Assembly: GCA_017619975.1 (NCBI GenBank)
Contig: JAFZRH010000036.1
Location: 1 to 38,289 of the forward strand
Origin: Lachnospiraceae bacterium
GTDB lineage: Bacteria > Bacillota > Clostridia > Lachnospirales > Lachnospiraceae
Direction of reading: 5' to 3'
Length of the DNA stretch: 38,289 bases
The position numbers and the translations under genes were made by a program. Under the pieces are notes generated by a model. The model saw only the letters and a list, made by a program, of their open reading frames with translations, did no database searches and was not told the DNA's origin. This document shows, one piece after another, positions 32,098 to 38,289 of this stretch. Position 1 is the stretch's first letter. The number at the start of each line of letters is the position of its first letter.

Positions 32098-32727
32098 ATG
32101 GCAAAGGTTCTACTCATCAACGGCAGCCCTCATGCCGACGGCTGCACGGCGCTGGCGCTGGAGGAGATGATCCGCGTCTTTCATGAGGAAGGCGTCGAGA
32201 CCGAGCTGATCCAGGTCGGGAATAAAGCAGTCCGCGGCTGCACGGCCTGCGGCTTTTGCTGGCAGGCGGATCACTGCGTCTTTAGCGACGATCCCGTAAA
32301 TGAAACGGCCAGAAAGTTTGAGGCAGCCGACGGTCTGGTGATCGGCAGCCCGGTCTATTATTCTTCGCCGAACGGCACGCTGATCGCGTTCCTGGACCGG
32401 CTCTTCCAGAGCAGCCGCTTCCCGAAGCAGATGAAGGTCGGAGCGGCCGTGGTCAGCTGCCGGCGCGGCGGAAACACCGCCTCCTTCGACGTGCTGAACA
32501 AATATTTCACCATCAGCGGCATGCCCGTGGCCTCCTCCACCTACTGGAACCAGATCCACGGCTGCACGCGGGAGGAAGCGTTAAAGGATCTCGAAGGCCT
32601 GCAGACCATGCGGAACCTCGCGCGGAACATGAGCTTTCTGATCAAGGCCATCGCCGACGCGAAGGAAAAATACGGTCTGCCGGAAGCGGAGCGGCGCTTC
32701 TATACCTGCTTCGCAGACGGAAAATAA
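32098..32727 (+). CDS. Flavodoxin-fold NADPH/FMN reductase, Fe-S flavoprotein-like
   Basis: This 209-residue flavodoxin-fold protein starts MAKVLLINGSPHADGCT, the FMN phosphate-binding loop of the NADPH-dependent FMN reductase group. C48-x2-C51-x2-C54-x5-C60 (GCTACGFCWQADHC) is the compact cysteine motif of iron-sulfur flavoproteins, suggesting a 4Fe-4S cluster next to FMN. GSPVYYSSPNGTLIAFLDRLF is the second FMN-contact loop. Such proteins move electrons between low-potential donors and acceptors in anaerobes; the physiological partner is not evident. The ATG at 32098 has AGGGGAGG upstream. It is the last gene of the thrS run. Confidence 0.88.
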   Translation: MAKVLLINGSPHADGCTALALEEMIRVFHEEGVETELIQVGNKAVRGCTACGFCWQADHCVFSDDPVNETARKFEAADGLVIGSPVYYSSPNGTLIAFLDRLFQSSRFPKQMKVGAAVVSCRRGGNTASFDVLNKYFTISGMPVASSTYWNQIHGCTREEALKDLEGLQTMRNLARNMSFLIKAIADAKEKYGLPEAERRFYTCFADGK

Positions 32728-32752
32728 ACGCGTCATAAAAAAATATTGAGAT

Positions 32753-32800
32753 GGTGAAATGCTCTTGTTTCACCGCCGGGAAATGATCCCGGGAAAAACT
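32753..32800 (+). terminator. Possible terminator region after the flavodoxin-like gene
   Basis: GGTGAAA (32753-32759) pairs with TTTCACC (32768-32774), then CCGGG / CCCGG forms a second small stem, followed by GAAAAACTTTTTG. Moderate strength; the adjoining family A repeat can also form a long hairpin followed by T residues. Confidence 0.4.
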
Positions 32801-32804
32801 TTTT

Positions 32805-32926
32805 GAGGCTGTGAAACACTGACTTTCGTGTCATTCCGAGCGACAGCGAGGAATCTTTCTGGCGACAGCGAGGAATCTTCCCTGCAAATGAGCAGGATGA
32901 CACAAAAAACAGTTTTTCACAGCCTC
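32805..32926. repeat. MITE-like inverted-repeat element, family A copy 2
   Basis: GAGGCTGTGAAA...GTGTCATT at the left and GATGACAC...TTTCACAGCCTC at the right form terminal inverted repeats of ~31 bp with few mismatches. Inside, GCGACAGCGAGGAATCTT occurs twice in tandem (32840-32857, 32862-32879). T-runs flank both ends. The -10 of the next gene starts 10 nt past the right end, so the element may lend its -35 region to that promoter. It fills the gap of 263 bp before the MFS gene. Confidence 0.85.
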
Positions 32927-32935
32927 ATTTTTTTG

Positions 32936-32941
32936 TATAAT
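32936..32941 (+). promoter_or_regulatory. -10 box of the MFS/oxidoreductase operon
   Basis: A perfect TATAAT 50 nt before the MFS start. The position of a -35 box falls in the right terminal repeat of the family A element (TTTTTC), a weak match. Confidence 0.5.
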
Positions 32942-32990
32942 AACTTCAAGAAACAGCCCGGTTTCCATACAGTTACTCCAGGAGGCGGCT

Positions 32991-34481
32991 ATGAACGAAG
33001 CAGAAAGAAGTAAGAAACGTCGGCTGCGGGAGCAGAACGAGCTCCTGCGCCTCAAAGCAGAGCGTTCGAAAGCGCGCTATGCGGGCTATTTCATCGTGCT
33101 TTTGGTGATGATCGTCCTGACGGACGTGCTGGACAATCTCGCCACGAATATCGGCGCCAACATCACCTCCAGCTTCATCACGGAATTCTTCGTGAACGGG
33201 AAGGTCTTCGGAAAAAGCTACGAATACGAAGCGGGGCTGGCGCTGCACAATACCATCAGCCTGATCGGCTACGTGATTTCGTTCCTGGTCTCGTTCTACA
33301 AGTCGCTGGCGGACCGCATCGGCCGCAAGCCGCTTTTCGTGCTGTCCGCGCTCGGCATGGCGGCGGGCCTGCTCATCATTTTCTGCTGCCGGAGCTATTT
33401 CGTCTTCCTGATCGGCAGCTTCATGCTTTCCTTCTTCATCGGCAGCGACATCCAGATCCTCTACGTGCTGGAGGAAGCGCCGAAGGAAAAGCGCGCGACA
33501 GTTTACAGTTTGCTAAAGGGCCTGGGAGGTTTGTCTTCGGTCGCGATCCCGACCATGCGGGCGACGTTAATGTCGAACGATCCCACGAAGTGGCGCAACG
33601 TGTACCTTTTGCCGGGCCTGTTCGGCCTGGCGGTCGCGGCACTGATCGTCCTCTTGGTGAAGGAAACGCGGATCTTCCAGGACCGGCGCATCGAGCAGCT
33701 GGAGGAGATCCTGCCAGAGCTTCCTGATACTCCGGCAGATGCAACCGTTCCGGTGGAAAGTACGGCAGCTGCCCTTTTACACGCGGAAGCCCCTGCTGCA
33801 GCGGACGAAACCGTTCCGATTCGGCTGGAGCCTCAAAAAACACAGGTCAAGGCCGGCGTGATCTCAGCCATCAAATATATCTTTAAGCGGAAGGACCTTC
33901 GGACGCTGATCCTGATCAAGATCCTCTTCGACGCCGCGATTGTGGCGATGACGAATTATGAATCCATCATGTACCGGGCCGAGATGAGCACGGAATCCAT
34001 CACGACGGCCGAGTTCTTTTATCCTTTCATTTACTGCGCGGCGGTTATCGTTTCCGGCTTTCTGGCGGATAAGATCGGCCGGAAAAAGACCGTGCTCTTG
34101 TTCGGCCTGATCTGCGCGGCCTCCTTTGTCTGGTTCATTGTTTCCGCAAACTCTCATTTCAGTCCGGCGCTGGTCGGCATCGGCTACGGCCTGTATCTGG
34201 GCGGCTACTGGATCGGCCGGGACTACATGGCAATCATTTCCACGGAGATGGTCCCGACCGGGATCCGCGCCTCCATTATGGGTGCGGAGGGCCTGCTGGT
34301 TTATATCGGCATGGCGGTGGGCTTTGCCTTCGTGAACGTCGGCATGCTGTTCGCGCCGCTGTGGCTGGTCTGCGGGCTTTTCGCCCTGCCCTGCATCCTG
34401 ATCTCGGTCTTTCTCTTAAGCCGCAAGGTGAAGGAGACCATGGGCGTGGACTATGAAGCGATCACGGGGGAAGGCGTATGA
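32991..34481 (+). CDS. Major facilitator superfamily transporter
   Basis: This 496-residue transporter has 12 predicted membrane helices in two halves. MFS loop signatures are SLADRIGRKPLFVLSALGMAAGL in loop 2-3 and LADKIGRKKTVLLFGL in loop 8-9. The N-terminus is a basic, Glu/Lys/Arg-rich ~27 residues. A ~45-residue Pro/Ala/Glu-rich linker (about 235-285) joins the two halves. The substrate is not known; the layout resembles sugar- or organic-acid-type MFS carriers. The ATG at 32991 has CAGGAGG upstream. The stop overlaps the next gene (ATGA), which encodes an FAD oxidoreductase, so the carrier may move the substrate or product of that enzyme. Confidence 0.9.
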   Translation: MNEAERSKKRRLREQNELLRLKAERSKARYAGYFIVLLVMIVLTDVLDNLATNIGANITSSFITEFFVNGKVFGKSYEYEAGLALHNTISLIGYVISFLVSFYKSLADRIGRKPLFVLSALGMAAGLLIIFCCRSYFVFLIGSFMLSFFIGSDIQILYVLEEAPKEKRATVYSLLKGLGGLSSVAIPTMRATLMSNDPTKWRNVYLLPGLFGLAVAALIVLLVKETRIFQDRRIEQLEEILPELPDTPADATVPVESTAAALLHAEAPAAADETVPIRLEPQKTQVKAGVISAIKYIFKRKDLRTLILIKILFDAAIVAMTNYESIMYRAEMSTESITTAEFFYPFIYCAAVIVSGFLADKIGRKKTVLLFGLICAASFVWFIVSANSHFSPALVGIGYGLYLGGYWIGRDYMAIISTEMVPTGIRASIMGAEGLLVYIGMAVGFAFVNVGMLFAPLWLVCGLFALPCILISVFLLSRKVKETMGVDYEAITGEGV

Positions 34482-35968
34482 AAGTCGTGATCATCGGCGC
34501 CGGTCTGGGGGGCCTGACCTTTGGCGCCTGTGCGGCCGGAGACGGCCACGAGGTCATACTGATCGATAAGAACAAAGAACCGGGCGGCGTGCTGACCCTG
34601 GCCCGGCAAGACGGCTTTTCTTTTGAACAGGGGCCGCTGGCCCTGACGGACCTGGGACCGGAGGAGTCGGTCGGATCGTTTTTAGAGAGCCTGGGGATTC
34701 ATTTGGAGACCGTACGGGCCGACCGCGGACTGGTGACGCCGGATTTTGCCCTGCTGCCGCCAGAAGAATATGAAGGCCCCGCCTGGCGGAAGAAGCGTTT
34801 AAAGGCGCTGTTTCCGCAGGATGCGGCCGGGATCGACGAGTATTACCGCTTCTACGAGGCCTTGATGCACCTGCGCTTTCTGGGCGGGCAGAACTTCATC
34901 AACAGACTGAAAATGCTGTTCGCCTTCCGGAAGATCAAAAAGTACGAAAACATGAGCTGCCGCGCGTTTACGGAGAAACTTTTTTCCGACGAGCGCCTGC
35001 GGCTGGTCTTTAACGGGATCCTGGCGGATTTCTGCGCCGATCCCGACGAGGTCCAGTGCTTTACCCTGCCTTTTGTGAACCCGGAGACGGGCTTCGAGAA
35101 GCGGATCCCGGCGGAGAAAAACGGACGGCTTTTCTATCCGAGCTTTCGCTACGTAGTCGGCGGCTGCCAGAAGATCGCGGAAGCCTTATGTAACTATATC
35201 CTGGCGCACGGCGGGCAGTTCCTTCCGGAAACGGTCGCGGAAAAAGTGCTGATCGAGGACGGAAAGGCCGTCGGCGTGCGGCTTTCGGACGGCCGGGAGC
35301 TTTCGGCCGATGCGGTCGTGGGCTGCGGTGCCGCGCGGGATTTCTTTACGGATCTGGTGGGATTAGAGCATCTGGATGAGACTTACCGGAAGATCCTAAA
35401 CAGCTTCCGCCCTATGGAGGCGGTCTTCATGCTGCATCTGGGCGTGGACTATGATCCTTCCGTATATCAGAAGCAAAGCCTTTGCTATTACTACGGCAGC
35501 TACGATCTGCACGGCGCGGTACAGCGCCTCCGGAGCGGCGTCTATCACGAAGGAAAAGATGGGTATCTCATCTATTTCCCGGACCGTCATGCACCGGACT
35601 TTGCGCCTGAGGGCTGCCACTGCGTGACCATTTATACGGTCTGTCCGGACCGGCTGAAAGAGGGCAGCTGGGCTGAGCGGAAAAAAGTGTACGCCGATCA
35701 GCTGATCTGCCTGGCCGAAAAGTATCTGCCCGGTCTTTCGGAGCATATCGTGACCCGGAAGATCATGACCGCGGAGGATTACCGGGAGCTGACGCATATG
35801 AAGAAGTCGTCCTTCGGCGGGGTCGTACCCGTCTGGAAGCAGCAGAATCCGCCGCATGTCACGCCGGTGAGAAACCTGTTTTTCGTGGGCCAGCAGAGCG
35901 AAAACGGCGGCGGTGTGCCTGCCGTGATTGGCGGTGCCCGCGACGCATACCGAAAGTGGACCACATGA
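34478..35968 (+). CDS. Phytoene desaturase/isomerase-like FAD oxidoreductase
   Basis: This 496-residue flavoprotein has an N-terminal Rossmann motif, VVIIGAGLGGLTFGACAAGDGHEVILIDKNKEPGG (from residue 3), and a C-terminal FAD-binding strand, NLFFVGQQSENGGGVPAVIGGARDAYRK. Both are typical of the CrtI/CrtISO/retinol-saturase group. These enzymes desaturate or isomerise long conjugated or prenyl chains. No other carotenoid genes (crtB, crtE) lie nearby, and many gut Clostridia carry such genes without making carotenoids, so the substrate is open. Translation is coupled to the MFS gene by a 4-bp overlap. A REP-like palindrome starts 21 bp past the stop. Confidence 0.88.
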   Translation: MKVVIIGAGLGGLTFGACAAGDGHEVILIDKNKEPGGVLTLARQDGFSFEQGPLALTDLGPEESVGSFLESLGIHLETVRADRGLVTPDFALLPPEEYEGPAWRKKRLKALFPQDAAGIDEYYRFYEALMHLRFLGGQNFINRLKMLFAFRKIKKYENMSCRAFTEKLFSDERLRLVFNGILADFCADPDEVQCFTLPFVNPETGFEKRIPAEKNGRLFYPSFRYVVGGCQKIAEALCNYILAHGGQFLPETVAEKVLIEDGKAVGVRLSDGRELSADAVVGCGAARDFFTDLVGLEHLDETYRKILNSFRPMEAVFMLHLGVDYDPSVYQKQSLCYYYGSYDLHGAVQRLRSGVYHEGKDGYLIYFPDRHAPDFAPEGCHCVTIYTVCPDRLKEGSWAERKKVYADQLICLAEKYLPGLSEHIVTRKIMTAEDYRELTHMKKSSFGGVVPVWKQQNPPHVTPVRNLFFVGQQSENGGGVPAVIGGARDAYRKWTT

Positions 35969-35988
35969 GCCAGCCGTGCCTCGGGAGT

Positions 35989-36034
35989 GTGCCAAAAGGG
36001 GACGGTTTCTTTTGGCACTATGCCGTCCCGTTTT
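35989..36034. repeat. REP-like palindrome with alternative hairpins / terminator
   Basis: GTGCCAAAA (35989-35997) pairs perfectly with TTTTGGCAC (36010-36018). Alternatively GGGGACGG (35998-36005) pairs with CCGTCCC (36023-36029), followed by GTTTT, as a terminator for the MFS/oxidoreductase operon. The motif looks like the REP-type palindromes I recall near IS200-like transposases in Bacillota; no such transposase is in the window. Confidence 0.7.
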
Positions 36035-36062
36035 CGGCAGTTGGAATACTTCTGAAAAACCT

Positions 36063-36091
36063 TGAAACGATTCCCGCTAAAAAAGCGCTTA
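36063..36091 (+). promoter_or_regulatory. Possible ECF-type promoter of the sigma gene
   Basis: TGAAAC (36063-36068) followed after 17 nt by CGCTTA (36086-36091). TGAAAC at -35 is typical of ECF sigma promoters of the Bacillus SigW type, and such sigma genes are often self-regulated. The -10 match is weak. Confidence 0.35.
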
Positions 36092-36092
36092 T

Positions 36093-36132
36093 AAGGGTGA
36101 AGGCCTTACAAACAAGGCATCACCCTTTTCCC
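36093..36132 (+). terminator. Terminator-like hairpin in the sigma gene leader
   Basis: AAGGGTGAAGGCCTT (36093-36107) pairs with AAGGCATCACCCTT (36114-36127) and is followed by TT-CCC. The 3' arm can instead pair further downstream: GGCATCAC (36116-36123) with GTGATGCC (36139-36146). It may be an attenuator, or simply the end of upstream transcription. Confidence 0.6.
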
Positions 36133-36173
36133 TTAAGAGTGATGCCGGAAACAAGTAACAGGAGGAATGATCC

Positions 36174-36734
36174 GTGGATGACGACAAAATCATAGATCTG
36201 TATTTGTCCAGGGATGAGTCCGCCATCCGGGAGACCGAGGCGAAGTACGGGGCCCGGCTTCGCCAGACGGCTTACCGCATCACAGAGGACCGCAGCACGG
36301 CGGAGGAATGCGAAAACGACGCCTACCTTGCGGCCTGGAACAGCATCCCGCCGTATGAGCCGCGGGGATATCTGGCCGAATATCTTCTCCGGCTTGTAAA
36401 GCACGCAGCGATCGATGTGTGCCGGCGAAATCAGCGTTTAAAGCGCAGGGCGGATTTCTGCGAGCTGACGAAGGAGATGGAGGAGTGTCTGCCGGGGAAA
36501 AGCAGCGCGGAAGAGGAGCTGGAGGCGCAGGAATTGAGTGGAATTATAACGGATTTCCTGCAGGACTATCCGGAGGAGCAGCAAAGCGTTTTTCTGCGGC
36601 GCTACTGGTTCTTTGATACCGTTCCCGAGATAAGCCGGCGCTTCGGCTTTTCGCAGGGCAAGGTCAAAAGCATCCTGTTCCGGATGCGGGACGCTCTGAA
36701 AAAGCGTTTGGAAAGAGAGGGCTACAAAGCATGA
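36174..36734 (+). CDS. ECF-family RNA polymerase sigma factor
   Basis: This 186-residue protein has sigma region 2 at about 22-88 (GARLRQTAYRITEDRSTAEECENDAYLAAWNSIPPYEPRGYLAEYLLRLVKHAAIDVCRR). Region 4 is at about 120-180 (LQDYPEEQQSVFLRRYWFFDTVPEISRRFGFSQGKVKSILFRMRDALKKRL). This two-domain build without region 3 defines ECF sigma factors, which respond to envelope or other stress. Translation starts at GTG 36174, preceded by AGGAGGA at 7 nt; the nearby ATG at 36178 is in another frame. Its stop overlaps the next gene by 4 bp. That gene encodes a single-pass membrane protein, the usual place for an anti-sigma factor. Confidence 0.92.
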   Translation: MDDDKIIDLYLSRDESAIRETEAKYGARLRQTAYRITEDRSTAEECENDAYLAAWNSIPPYEPRGYLAEYLLRLVKHAAIDVCRRNQRLKRRADFCELTKEMEECLPGKSSAEEELEAQELSGIITDFLQDYPEEQQSVFLRRYWFFDTVPEISRRFGFSQGKVKSILFRMRDALKKRLEREGYKA

Positions 36735-37804
36735 ATGCGTATGATTTGCTGGACGCTGTCAACGGCGTCGATACCGATATGATTCAAGAAGCCGAAACGG
36801 CAGGACCAAAGAGCGGGGCGAGACGGAAAGCCTGGCGAAAGATCGCCGTGGCAGCAGCCTGTCTGACGCTGGCAGCCGTCGGAGGCATTCTGCGGGCTTC
36901 CGCGGGACGAAAAGAAACTTCTGTGCAGGAGCGGCTTCTGAGTGCATTGTCCTCTCTGAAACAGAGCGAGGGGAGCAGTACTTATGTGAAAGTGAGGCAA
37001 ATTCCTCTGGGAAACCGGATCGCCACCTATGGAGGTCTTTCCGGACCGTATCATGACGATGCCTTTCCTGCTGTGCAGAATCAGTATACGGAAAAAATGC
37101 AGGCGTTTGTCGGTCCGGTGATTTATAAGCAGGAATCGGTGAAATGGCACGCCGTTACCGGTCTGGACGGATTCAAATATCTGATCCGCGAAGATGAGGA
37201 CGGTATGCTCAGCCTTTGGGAGTTTATGTACTTCATTACGGTGGCAGAGGCGGAAACGGAGGGGAAACCCGAGGAATTCCGCCGTGAATGGGAACAAAAG
37301 ATGCAGGCGGCCTATCCGGGAGCGGTTTTTTCTTACTATACGTATGAAGAAATGTTTCAAACAGTCTACGGCGTGAAAAGCTGGGAAGATATCGCCGGCA
37401 TTACGGCCGCGCCTTCTCAGGCAAACAATTCGGATCTGGGGCGTGAAATTCAAAAGCAGGTCGGAACAAAAGTCTTTGACGATCCGGAAACGATCCGCGC
37501 CTTCTATGACTGCGTGACAGATGCCGTCTGCAGAGGCGACTCATCCTGGGCCACCTATTTCCGTTCCACGGATCCCGTTCGTTTTACCTACAGCTTTTCG
37601 ACGGATGCAACGGATAAACTGGCCAGTGGAGAATCTATCTGGGGAGAGCGATGGCTAACCATCACTTTGAAAAACGGCACCACGATAGACTGCTTGAAAT
37701 ACAATTCGCTGGCCGGCGTTTTTTATGAGAACGGAGCTGTTTTTTCGGAGCTGCTTTCCGATGAGCAGGTGGCTGTTCTGAACGGCATTTTCGGGATCCG
37801 CTGA
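36731..37804 (+). CDS. Single-pass membrane protein, probable anti-sigma factor
   Basis: This 357-residue protein has a short cytoplasmic N-terminus (1-35, MNAYDLLDAVNGVDTDMIQEAE), one membrane helix (about 38-55) and a large outer domain of ~300 residues. The N-terminus resembles that of ECF-linked membrane proteins often annotated as DUF or anti-sigma in Clostridia. It lacks the zinc-binding HxxxCxxC motif of ZAS anti-sigmas, so the mechanism is unclear. The outer domain has no family I recognise (KWHAVTGLDGFKYLIREDEDGMLSLWEFMYFI in the middle, an IDCLKYNSLAGVFYENGAVFSELLSDEQVAVLNGIFG end). The role is inferred from the 4-bp overlap with the sigma gene. Confidence 0.75.
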   Translation: MNAYDLLDAVNGVDTDMIQEAETAGPKSGARRKAWRKIAVAAACLTLAAVGGILRASAGRKETSVQERLLSALSSLKQSEGSSTYVKVRQIPLGNRIATYGGLSGPYHDDAFPAVQNQYTEKMQAFVGPVIYKQESVKWHAVTGLDGFKYLIREDEDGMLSLWEFMYFITVAEAETEGKPEEFRREWEQKMQAAYPGAVFSYYTYEEMFQTVYGVKSWEDIAGITAAPSQANNSDLGREIQKQVGTKVFDDPETIRAFYDCVTDAVCRGDSSWATYFRSTDPVRFTYSFSTDATDKLASGESIWGERWLTITLKNGTTIDCLKYNSLAGVFYENGAVFSELLSDEQVAVLNGIFGIR

Positions 37805-37876
37805 CAGCTGTTCTATGGCGTTGCGCTGAACTGCCGGAGACATTTTTTCAATCCAAACAGAAAGGGACCTCCTTTT

Positions 37877-37910
37877 CGCCCCGTTTGCCTTGCCAGACGG
37901 GGCGGCTTTT
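37877..37910 (+). terminator. Rho-independent terminator after the sigma/anti-sigma operon
   Basis: CGCCCCGT (37877-37884) pairs with ACGGGGCG (37897-37904), followed by GCTTTT. A TATAAT (37913-37918), the likely -10 of the nitroreductase gene, comes directly after. Confidence 0.75.
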
Positions 37911-37970
37911 CGTATAATAACAGCAGAATCCTAAGGAGCGGCCGGCCGCTCCCGCATTCGGGAGGTTTTT

Positions 37971-38289
37971 ATGAACGAAGTGATACAGGCGCTGAAAGAA
38001 CGCCGGAGCATCCGGCATTTTAAAGCGGAGATGCCGCCGAAGGAAATCATAGAACAGATCGTGGAGGCGGGGCTTTATGCCCCGAGCAGCAAGGGACGCC
38101 AGCCGACAAAGATCCTGGTGGTAACGGATCCGAAGCTGCGCGCCAGGCTGGCTGAGATCAACAGGCGGGTCAAACCGCTGCCGGAAGGAAAGGATCCCTT
38201 CTGCGGCGCGCCGCTGGTGCTGGTCGTGCTGGCCGATAAAAACGTCCCGACGTATCTGTACGATGGGAGCCTCACTATGGGAAATCTCC
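37971..38289 (+). CDS. Nitroreductase family protein (5' part, cut by window end)
   Basis: An open frame runs from ATG 37971 to the window edge with no stop (106 codons seen). It begins MNEVIQALKERRSIRHFKAEMPPKEIIEQIVEAGLYAPSSKGRQPTKILVVTD, the FMN-binding start of the nitroreductase family (R-R-S-I-R-x-F; A-P-S-S-x-x-x-Q-P). These FMN enzymes reduce nitro compounds, quinones or flavins with NAD(P)H. The remainder seen, CGAPLVLVVLADKNVPTYLYDGSLTMGNL, is also typical. The ribosome binding site GGGAGG lies 6 nt upstream, and a -10 TATAAT is at 37913-37918. The family is usually 170-220 residues, so about half is missing. Confidence 0.9.
   Translation, partial: MNEVIQALKERRSIRHFKAEMPPKEIIEQIVEAGLYAPSSKGRQPTKILVVTDPKLRARLAEINRRVKPLPEGKDPFCGAPLVLVVLADKNVPTYLYDGSLTMGNL

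Overview
The window reads as chromosomal DNA of a moderately GC-rich member of the Clostridia (Bacillota). The main pointers are a DUF5721 gene otherwise typical of Lachnospiraceae-like genomes, a T-box in front of thrS, a CIRCE element at htpG, the rpsF-ssb-rpsR operon, AGGAGG-type ribosome binding sites and sigma-A-like promoters. The family-level assignment is inference. I see no plasmid, phage or CRISPR content. The only remnant of a classical mobile element is a broken serine-recombinase tail at the left edge.

Layout. 1-6.6 kb, mostly minus strand: a recombinase remnant, a CDF metal exporter, a GPH sugar symporter, oligoendopeptidase F and a TrpB2-type tryptophan synthase beta chain. 6.7-10.5 kb, plus: an unknown protein with an amphipathic N-terminus, coupled to a GH3 beta-glucosidase of inverted domain order. 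10.5-12.4 kb: RNase P RNA, a small membrane protein and rpsF-ssb-rpsR. 12.5-14.7 kb: an OmpR-type two-component pair. 14.7-19.8 kb: DUF5721 (minus), then pheS-pheT, secG and smpB. 19.9-22.1 kb: htpG (minus) behind a CIRCE operator. 22.2-29.5 kb: a five-gene cell-envelope cassette (GtrA, GT-C-like membrane protein, lipoprotein, large secreted YD-repeat protein, double YcxB-like membrane protein). 29.5-32.7 kb: T-box-thrS, a small membrane protein and a flavodoxin-like Fe-S reductase. 33-36 kb: an MFS transporter overlapping a phytoene-desaturase-like FAD enzyme. 36.1-37.8 kb: an ECF sigma factor with its overlapping membrane partner. 38 kb: the start of a nitroreductase, cut by the window edge.

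The most unusual feature is a set of small dispersed repeats. Family A has CTGTGAAA terminal inverted repeats around a TGTCATYCTGAGCGA-like core. Two full copies are intergenic (1544-1650 and 32805-32926), and a core-like fragment lies inside htpG. Family B is a GC-rich double hairpin with a CCCTCCCCCG core. One copy sits between pheS and pheT, and two identical 54-bp copies lie in frame inside htpG, where each is read as SPSPAPDGAPSPASGGGQ. One htpG insertion, together with the family A fragment, falls in the N-domain/middle-domain linker of this Hsp90, so repeat spread seems to have built a longer disordered linker in a chaperone. A separate REP-like palindrome and a pair of competing RNA hairpins precede the ECF sigma gene. 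Everything else is largely housekeeping.
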